A DNA stretch of 61,586 nt from Streptosporangiaceae bacterium (GTDB lineage Bacteria; Actinomycetota; Actinomycetes; Streptosporangiales; Streptosporangiaceae): assembly GCA_025934375.1 (NCBI GenBank), contig JAICYD010000026.1, positions 1 through 61,586 on the forward strand, given 5' to 3'. Numbering within the stretch: position 1 is the stretch's first letter; each line of letters starts with the position of its first letter. This document shows positions 56,914 through 61,586 of the stretch, piece by piece. Below the pieces are notes generated by a model that did no database searches, was not told the origin of the DNA, and saw only the letters and a list, made by a program, of their open reading frames with translations. Both the position numbers and the translations under genes were made by a program.

Positions 56914-57510
56914 CCGCTTCTTCGCCGGGAGGGGGTACCTGGCCAGGCTTGGCTCGATCGCCACGGCCTTGGCATGTGCGGCCCTCGCCTGCGACATGTC
57001 ACCGAGCTCGGCTTCCACGAACGCCATCCGCAGGTACGCGTTGGATGCCTGCGGGTCAGAGGCGATGATCTGGTTGTACAAGGTGATCGCCTGCCTGGGA
57101 CGGGAGTTCTCCAGCACGATCGCCTTGTTGTACATCGCGGGCGTGTAGCTGCCATCGGACGCCAGGGCCTTGTCGTAATACGACAGCGCGAGGACGGCGT
57201 CCTCTTTCGTCTGGGCGATAACGCCCAGGTCGTACAGTGCGTAGAGGTTGCGCGGGTCAATGGATAGCACGCTGTTGAAGGTCGTGGTCGCCGTTGCCCA
57301 GTGCTTCTGCTGGGCCTGCTGGATCCCGGATCGCAGCAACGCGGTGACTCGGGGATCTCCACTGGGCGCGTTCACCGCCCCGTCCATTCCGCCGCCCTTG
57401 CCGGGATCGGCCTGATTACCCGCGTCGCGCGAGGAACTGCAGGACGTAGCTCCCAAGCCGACGACGGCTGCGGCCAGGATGGCCAGCGCAGCCGGGATGT
57501 GTCGTCGCAT
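56893..57510 (-). CDS. TPR-repeat lipoprotein
   Basis: 205 residues from the ATG at 57510 (AGGGGG upstream). A signal peptide ends in the lipobox-like GATSC, with the lipidated Cys at residue 24 followed by SSSRDAG. Residues 55-190 hold about four TPR-like helical pairs: AQQKHWATATTTFNSVLSIDPRNLYALYDLG, then TKEDAVLALSYYDKALASDGSYTPAMYN and RQAITLYNQIIASDPQASNAYLRMA. It is a surface-anchored scaffold whose partner is unknown. The gene overlaps the end of the proline-rich protein gene and starts 139 bp from the nitroreductase gene on the same strand. Confidence 0.82.
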   Translation of the reverse strand: MRRHIPAALAILAAAVVGLGATSCSSSRDAGNQADPGKGGGMDGAVNAPSGDPRVTALLRSGIQQAQQKHWATATTTFNSVLSIDPRNLYALYDLGVIAQTKEDAVLALSYYDKALASDGSYTPAMYNKAIVLENSRPRQAITLYNQIIASDPQASNAYLRMAFVEAELGDMSQARAAHAKAVAIEPSLARYPLPAKKRLATRRG

Positions 57511-57649
57511 GCCCCGAATCCCCCTGTCGCCCGTCGGCCTTTGCGCGTATCGGGAAGGCCGAGGGGATCCTAGCACGCCCCGAAACGATAGAGTTACAAT
57601 TTGTGATCGAGAGTGGCATGCCCGCCGCGCAGGCCGTGATCGCAGCCCG

Positions 57650-58177
57650 CTACCAGTGCCCGCGGCGCACAACCTCATCGAAGGGACGGCGGTTCGGCTT
57701 CACCTGCGGTCGCAGCGGCCGGTCGGCCGGGTACCCCAGGCCGATGAGGAAGGCGACGTCGTGGTCGGCGGGCACGCCCAGGATCTCGCGCGCCTTCTCC
57801 TGGTCGCCCACCGAGGAGTGGCCGGTGCCGACGCCCAGGTCAGCGGCGGCCACCATGATCGCGTAGGTCGCCTGTCCGAGGTCGTAGTAGCCGATGAGGC
57901 GGGCGCGGTCATCGTCATACTGCGGGACGACCACGGCGAAGGCCGCCGCCGCGCCGGCGATGTGGCCTGCTCCGCGCCAGACCGTGGACAGCCCCGCGAG
58001 CTGGTCGCGGTCGGTCACGATGATGAAATCCCAGTGCTGCCGGTTCCCGGCCGAGGGCGCTCGCCAGCCGGCTTCGGCGATCCGCGTCAGGTCGGCGTCC
58101 GGCACCGGTTCGGGCGTGTAGCTGCGCACGTTGCGTCGCGCGCGGATCGCGTCCCAGGTCTCCATGGGCTGCTCCAT
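57650..58177 (-). CDS. Nitroreductase family protein
   Basis: 175 residues; ATG 58177 is furthest upstream, and ATG 58165 (GGAG 8 nt upstream) is an equally good start. The N-terminus AIRARRNVRSYTPEPVPD is the FMN-binding arginine motif, with APSAGNRQHWDFIIV and ATYAIMVAAADLGVGTGHSSVGD following. It is an FMN-dependent NAD(P)H oxidoreductase for nitro, quinone or halogenated aromatic compounds; the true substrate is unknown. A 31-bp palindrome ends 10 bp before the start. Confidence 0.92.
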   Translation of the reverse strand: MEQPMETWDAIRARRNVRSYTPEPVPDADLTRIAEAGWRAPSAGNRQHWDFIIVTDRDQLAGLSTVWRGAGHIAGAAAAFAVVVPQYDDDRARLIGYYDLGQATYAIMVAAADLGVGTGHSSVGDQEKAREILGVPADHDVAFLIGLGYPADRPLRPQVKPNRRPFDEVVRRGHW

Positions 58178-58187
58178 TCCACGAGGT

Positions 58188-58218
58188 GCTGACGGCCCGG
58201 TTCAACCGGGCCGTCAGC
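58188..58218. promoter_or_regulatory. 31-bp palindrome upstream of the nitroreductase gene
   Basis: GCTGACGGCCCGGTT (58188-58202) and AACCGGGCCGTCAGC (58204-58218) are perfect 15-bp arms around one C. It lies 11-41 bp before the nitroreductase ATG, in the leader or core promoter. It could be an operator, or an mRNA hairpin limiting translation. The same CCGGTTCAACCGG core occurs near the heme O synthase gene at 14789. Confidence 0.7.
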
Positions 58219-58616
58219 GCCAGCATTCCAGGCCTACTTCGCCTGCTGCTCACCGTGGTGTTGCCAGACAGGCCGCCCATGCCGCCCCCGGGCCGGCCGG
58301 CGGCGCCAGGAGCGGCCCCGGTGCCGGTTCCGGCGTTCGCGCCCGGGGACCCACCGAACCCGCCAGCGCCAGGTCCCGCGCCGGCCGGGCCGCCAGCTCG
58401 CGCGCCCCCCGGGGCCGCCGCCGAACGATCCCGCTACCGTCGCGTGCCCCGCGTCACGCATCTGGCTCAGCCATGAAGCTGAACAACCTCTGAGACGCTT
58501 CTGTCAAAGGTGAAGATCGCTTAAAGACCGGCGCAACCAAGGGGACCGGTGCTCCGTCATTAATGGCACATGACCAGCTGGCAGGGCTGGTCAGCAGGCA
58601 AGGGGAGGCAGCTTCC
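58219..58616. other. Non-coding interval before the peptidoglycan-binding protein gene
   Basis: No gene is supported. The first 260 bp are GC-rich and open on both strands only as Pro/Arg-rich low-complexity frames. The last 130 bp are less GC-rich and probably contain the promoter of the secreted protein gene at 58617. No clear -35/-10 pair was found. Confidence 0.5.
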
Positions 58617-59210
58617 ATGAAAGCAAGAGCGTGGTCACTAATTGGCGCCACCGCGGTGAGCGCCCTACTGCTCACCGGCATGACAACCATCTCGGCCAGC
58701 GCGTCCACGGCGGGGGCATCGGCCACCGCCGCCCCGGCCGCCGCGACGGCGGCCCTCCAGCCGTGGCCGACTCTGAGCCAGGGCCGCAACAGCGCCTGGC
58801 CGCCCGTCACGGTCAGGTCGTTGCAGTACCTGCTGAACGCGCGCGGTGCCAAGCTCACGGTGGACGGCCAGTTCGGCGCGAAGACCAAGGCCGCCGTGAT
58901 CACGTTCCAGAAGGCGAAAGGCCTGAAGGCGACCGGCGTGGTGACCTCGCCGACCTGGCTCAAGCTCATCGTCACGGTGCGGCAGGGCTCCACCGGCTCC
59001 GCAGTGCGGGCCGTGCAGGACCAGATCAACTTCCGCAACAACCGCAACGGTCACACGCTGAACGTCGACGGGATCTTCGGCGCGAAGACCACGGCCGCGG
59101 TGAAGGCCTTCCAGAAGGGCATGGCCACCGAGATCCGCGGCTTCCCGGTCGACGGCGTCGTCGGCTCGCAGACCTGGCAGGCCCTTGTCACCGAGGCGCT
59201 CTCCTTCTGA
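58617..59210 (+). CDS. Secreted peptidoglycan-binding protein (two PG_binding_1 domains)
   Basis: 197 residues from the ATG at 58617 (GGGGAGG 8 nt upstream). A signal peptide (MKARAWSLIGATAVSALLLTG, cleavage near ASA) is followed by two PG_binding_1 units: SLQYLLNARGAKLTVDGQFGAKTKAAVITFQ at about 68-115 and AVQDQINFRNNR...VDGIFGAKTTAAVKAFQ at about 130-190. No catalytic domain is attached, so it probably binds cell wall glycan or serves as an inhibitor or adaptor. The stop codon lies in a 15-bp tandem repeat that also repeats the stop in frame. Confidence 0.9.
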   Translation: MKARAWSLIGATAVSALLLTGMTTISASASTAGASATAAPAAATAALQPWPTLSQGRNSAWPPVTVRSLQYLLNARGAKLTVDGQFGAKTKAAVITFQKAKGLKATGVVTSPTWLKLIVTVRQGSTGSAVRAVQDQINFRNNRNGHTLNVDGIFGAKTTAAVKAFQKGMATEIRGFPVDGVVGSQTWQALVTEALSF

Positions 59211-59247
59211 GCACCGTCCTTCTGAGCACCGTCCTTCTGAAGCACCG
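59203..59247 (+). repeat. 15-bp tandem repeat carrying the stop codon
   Basis: CCTTCTGAGCACCGT is repeated at 59203 and 59218, with a third degenerate copy at 59233. Because 15 is a multiple of three, the TGA stop recurs in frame at 59208, 59223 and 59238. Confidence 0.85.
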
Positions 59248-59284
59248 CGCTTGCTGGAACACCCCTGTGGGCCTCGCAGCAGGA

Positions 59285-59336
59285 TTCGAATCATTCGAAG
59301 TTAGCATTGACATGCGTGCTACTGAATGGACTATCA
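59285..59336 (+). promoter_or_regulatory. Palindrome and promoter of the HNH endonuclease gene
   Basis: TTCGAAT-C-ATTCGAA (59285-59299) is a perfect 15-bp palindrome. TTGACA (59307-59312), an 18-bp spacer and CTATCA (59331-59336) follow as a -35/-10 pair, about 65 bp before the GTG start. The palindrome abuts the -35 region and suits an operator; it resembles but does not match a LexA box. Confidence 0.5.
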
Positions 59337-59402
59337 CGCCTGGATTCGCTACTATGTTCTTAGACGTAATCGTGTCGAGCGCCGCCGGTGAGGAGGGTTG
59401 CC

Positions 59403-61457
59403 GTGGCTGATATCCCGTTCTGCGAACCCGGGCGGCGTGGCGATGAGCGGCGTGGCGATGAGCGGCGTGGCGATGACTCCTGGCCCGGCAGCCCTGGTGA
59501 CGAGGCGCCGGGCGGATGGGCGGGCGGCTTGCCGTTTGCCGGAATGATGGTCGCGGTGCCGATTCCGCCGGAGGCATACGGCACCGACTCGCTGGCCGGG
59601 ATCGGGTTGGACGGGTTCGCCGACGGCGATCCGACGGACGCGATGCCCCCGGGGCCGTTGCTGGAGATGCTCACCGAGCAGGTGGTCACCGGGTCTACGG
59701 GGTTCAACTGGGTGCCAGGGATCAGCGCCGACCGGGGTGAGGCGGGCGCGGAGGCGGAATCCCGGGCGGTCGGCGACGCGCCGCTGGCCGGGATCCCCGG
59801 CGTGCCCGGCGCGGCCGGGGTGCGGGGCCTGACGGCCAGCGAGATCCTGGGCACGATGTCAGCCGTGCGGCGGCTAGCGGACCGGGCCGATTGGATGGCC
59901 CTCGCCCTGGCCAGCGAGCTCGTCCGGCGACGACTAGCCGAGGAGGAGGCAGCACGGGCGCAGCAGCGAGTGCCCGGCCAGCGGCGCGGGCGCGGGGACG
60001 GGCTACTGGACGCGCACTCATCGGTCGCCGAAGAGCTGCGGTTCCAGCTCGCCCTCGGGCCGAGGGAAGCCGATGACCTGGTGAGCCTGGCGATAGCGGC
60101 ACCCGGGCGGCTGCCGGCGATGATGGCCCAGATGGCGCGGGGCCTGGCGAACACGCGGCGGGTGCTGGCCGTGCACCGGGCCACCGCGGACCTGTCCGAC
60201 GACGACGCCCGGCTCGTCGATGCGGCGCTCGCCCCGCAGGCGCATCAGCAGACCATCGGGCAGTTGGGCGAGCGGGCGCGGTACCTGGCGATGAAGCTGG
60301 ACCCCGAGTCGGCTGACCGGCGCCAGCGGCGCGGCAAGAAGGACACCCGGGTCGAGACCTGGCCGGAGAACTCCGGCAACGCCGCGCTGGCCGGCCGCGA
60401 GCTGGACCCGGCGATCGTGCTGGCCGCGAATGCTTACTACGACTCGATCGCCGCGCTCCTCAAGCGCGCCGGGCTACCGGGCACGCTGCGGGAGCTGCGC
60501 ACGCTGGCGTTCACCGACCGCAACACCGGCAAGGACCCCCTGGACCGTATCCCCGGCTACCCGCACGTCGGCCCCGGCCGGCCAGCCGGCTCGCAGGCTG
60601 ACGATCCCGGCCAGCCACCCGTCGGGCCGCGGCCAGCAGACCCGGGGCACGCCAGCGACAGCCGGGCTGGTGCCGCCGACCCCGGCACGGACGGGCTGCG
60701 CGATGACGGCTGGCGCGACGACGAGCAGTGGGGTGCTTGGGATGCCGAGGACCACGGGGACGCAGGCGGCCAGAGCCGAGATCCGGCAGGTGGCGTGAGC
60801 TTGTTCCCGGCCAGCGTTCATCTGCTGGTTCCGGTGGGGACGCTGCTTGGTTGGTCCGGCGCGCCCGGGCAGGCGTCCCGGTTCGGGCTTCTCGGCCCGC
60901 AGGCCACTCGCGACCTGGTCCAGTCGGCGTCCCGCCATCCGCGCACCCGCTGGCAGGTCACCCTCACCAGCCCGGACGGCACCGCGATCGCCCACGGCCG
61001 GGCCCGCGGACAACATCCGTGGCAGCCCGCCAGCGCCACTGGTCCTCCTGGCAACCCGACAGCAACGACCCTGGCGGGCCAGGCAACGCAGGCTGCTGAC
61101 CTGCTGGCCCGGCTTGGCGTCACGTTTACCCCAATCGCCCGGGAGGGGTGCGACCATTCCGGGCACGAGGACCGGTACGTACCCAGCGATCAGCTCAAGT
61201 CGCTGATCCGCGCCCGCAACGCGACCTGCCCGGCCCCCGGTTGCGGGGCGCGATCGGCTTACAACGACCTCGACCACACCACCGCGTGGCCAACGGGGCT
61301 GACGGACCAGTGCAACCTCGGGCCACCCTGCCGTCGGCACCACAAGATGAAGCAGACCCCTGGGTGGCAGCTCCAGCAGCCGCAGCCCGGCGTGTTTCGC
61401 TGGACCGCACCCAGCGGAAGGACGTACGCGACCACGCCTACTGTTTACGATCCGTGA
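59403..61457 (+). CDS. DUF222/HNH endonuclease domain protein
   Basis: 684 residues from the GTG at 59403, chosen because AGGAGG lies 6 nt upstream. The middle region (about 140-340) is the DUF222 (13E12 repeat) domain of actinobacteria: SAVRRLADRADWMALALASELVRR, LAANAYYDSIAALLKRAG. The C-terminus is a complete HNH nuclease: ARNATCPAPGCGARSAYNDLDHTTAWP then CRRHHKMK. This family is numerous in mycobacteria and relatives and thought to be mobile-element-like or repair-linked; its DNA target is unknown. The N-terminus carries a triple RRGDE repeat from a 15-bp unit (59433-59477), and an acidic linker (about 395-455) separates the domains. Confidence 0.93.
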   Translation: MADIPFCEPGRRGDERRGDERRGDDSWPGSPGDEAPGGWAGGLPFAGMMVAVPIPPEAYGTDSLAGIGLDGFADGDPTDAMPPGPLLEMLTEQVVTGSTGFNWVPGISADRGEAGAEAESRAVGDAPLAGIPGVPGAAGVRGLTASEILGTMSAVRRLADRADWMALALASELVRRRLAEEEAARAQQRVPGQRRGRGDGLLDAHSSVAEELRFQLALGPREADDLVSLAIAAPGRLPAMMAQMARGLANTRRVLAVHRATADLSDDDARLVDAALAPQAHQQTIGQLGERARYLAMKLDPESADRRQRRGKKDTRVETWPENSGNAALAGRELDPAIVLAANAYYDSIAALLKRAGLPGTLRELRTLAFTDRNTGKDPLDRIPGYPHVGPGRPAGSQADDPGQPPVGPRPADPGHASDSRAGAADPGTDGLRDDGWRDDEQWGAWDAEDHGDAGGQSRDPAGGVSLFPASVHLLVPVGTLLGWSGAPGQASRFGLLGPQATRDLVQSASRHPRTRWQVTLTSPDGTAIAHGRARGQHPWQPASATGPPGNPTATTLAGQATQAADLLARLGVTFTPIAREGCDHSGHEDRYVPSDQLKSLIRARNATCPAPGCGARSAYNDLDHTTAWPTGLTDQCNLGPPCRRHHKMKQTPGWQLQQPQPGVFRWTAPSGRTYATTPTVYDP
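59433..59477 (+). repeat. 15-bp tandem repeat in the HNH gene
   Basis: CGGCGTGGCGATGAG is repeated at 59433, 59448 and 59463 (last copy ends in C). It encodes RRGDE RRGDE RRGDD near the N-terminus. Confidence 0.93.
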
Positions 61458-61586
61458 TCCGGCATGCCGGGGCGCTTCCTGGGAAGCAGACCGGTCGTGA
61501 GCGGCACGACTGACAGGGAAACGGCGAGGACCGCCGCGGGTGAAGCAGGCCCAAAGTGCCAGGAGCAGGCCGACGCGGCGCGGACG

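Noticed and set aside
58234..58476. Small Arg-rich (minus) and Pro-rich (plus) open frames
   Set aside because: Low complexity on both strands, no ribosome site and no membrane or domain signature.

Overview
The window is very GC-rich (roughly 70%) DNA. Gene starts are GTG or ATG behind purine-rich Shine-Dalgarno sites, many genes overlap by ATGA or GTGA, and there are several regulator types characteristic of filamentous actinomycetes: XRE/DUF5753 paired with DUF397, a SARP-like BTAD protein, large LuxR (LAL) ATPases and a DUF574-type SAM methyltransferase. A member of the Actinomycetes (Streptosporangium/Streptomyces-like) is therefore the best guess; I cannot name a genus. No rRNA, tRNA, integrase, transposase or CRISPR array was seen.

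2-24.1 kb is mostly carbohydrate metabolism. It opens inside a hybrid histidine kinase with perfectly periodic 92-residue HAMP repeats. A GH63-like glycoside hydrolase and glycogen debranching enzyme GlgX follow as an overlapping pair. After an efflux and heme interlude come TreY and TreZ (glycogen to trehalose), a MetE-like protein and a GH94 cellobiose-phosphorylase-type enzyme. The interlude holds an MFS pump with an Mtb12-like lipoprotein, a DrrAB-like ABC exporter divergent from a TetR regulator over a striking triple operator, an Smr-domain gene, gluconokinase and heme O synthase.

24.3-35.2 kb holds a secreted/membrane glycine-rich protein, a carotenoid-oxygenase/SnoaL-like operon, a SAM methyltransferase, a frameshifted PHP-UvrD helicase, a small membrane protein and a LAL regulator.

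35.5-48.2 kb is the accessory core. Three XRE/DUF5753 regulators and two DUF397 proteins flank a tightly overlapping four-gene operon (38583-44776): a winged-helix/BTAD protein, a STAND-like P-loop NTPase, an SPFH/band-7-like coiled-coil protein and a DUF4407 membrane protein. The C-terminal tail of the BTAD protein and the N-terminal linker of the NTPase share an INGSVN...IG..IG motif. This resembles paired amyloid-type signalling motifs that link NLR-like NTPases to partner proteins. I regard this operon as the best candidate for an undescribed system.

48.3-61.5 kb carries a LuxR remnant, an amidase/XRE-cupin operon, a second LAL regulator with a leaderless promoter beside a GC palindrome, an MFS transporter with a clear terminator, a proline-rich anchored protein, a TPR lipoprotein, a nitroreductase, a secreted peptidoglycan-binding protein and a DUF222/HNH endonuclease. 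In-frame 15-, 18- and 54-bp tandem duplications recur in genes across the whole window.
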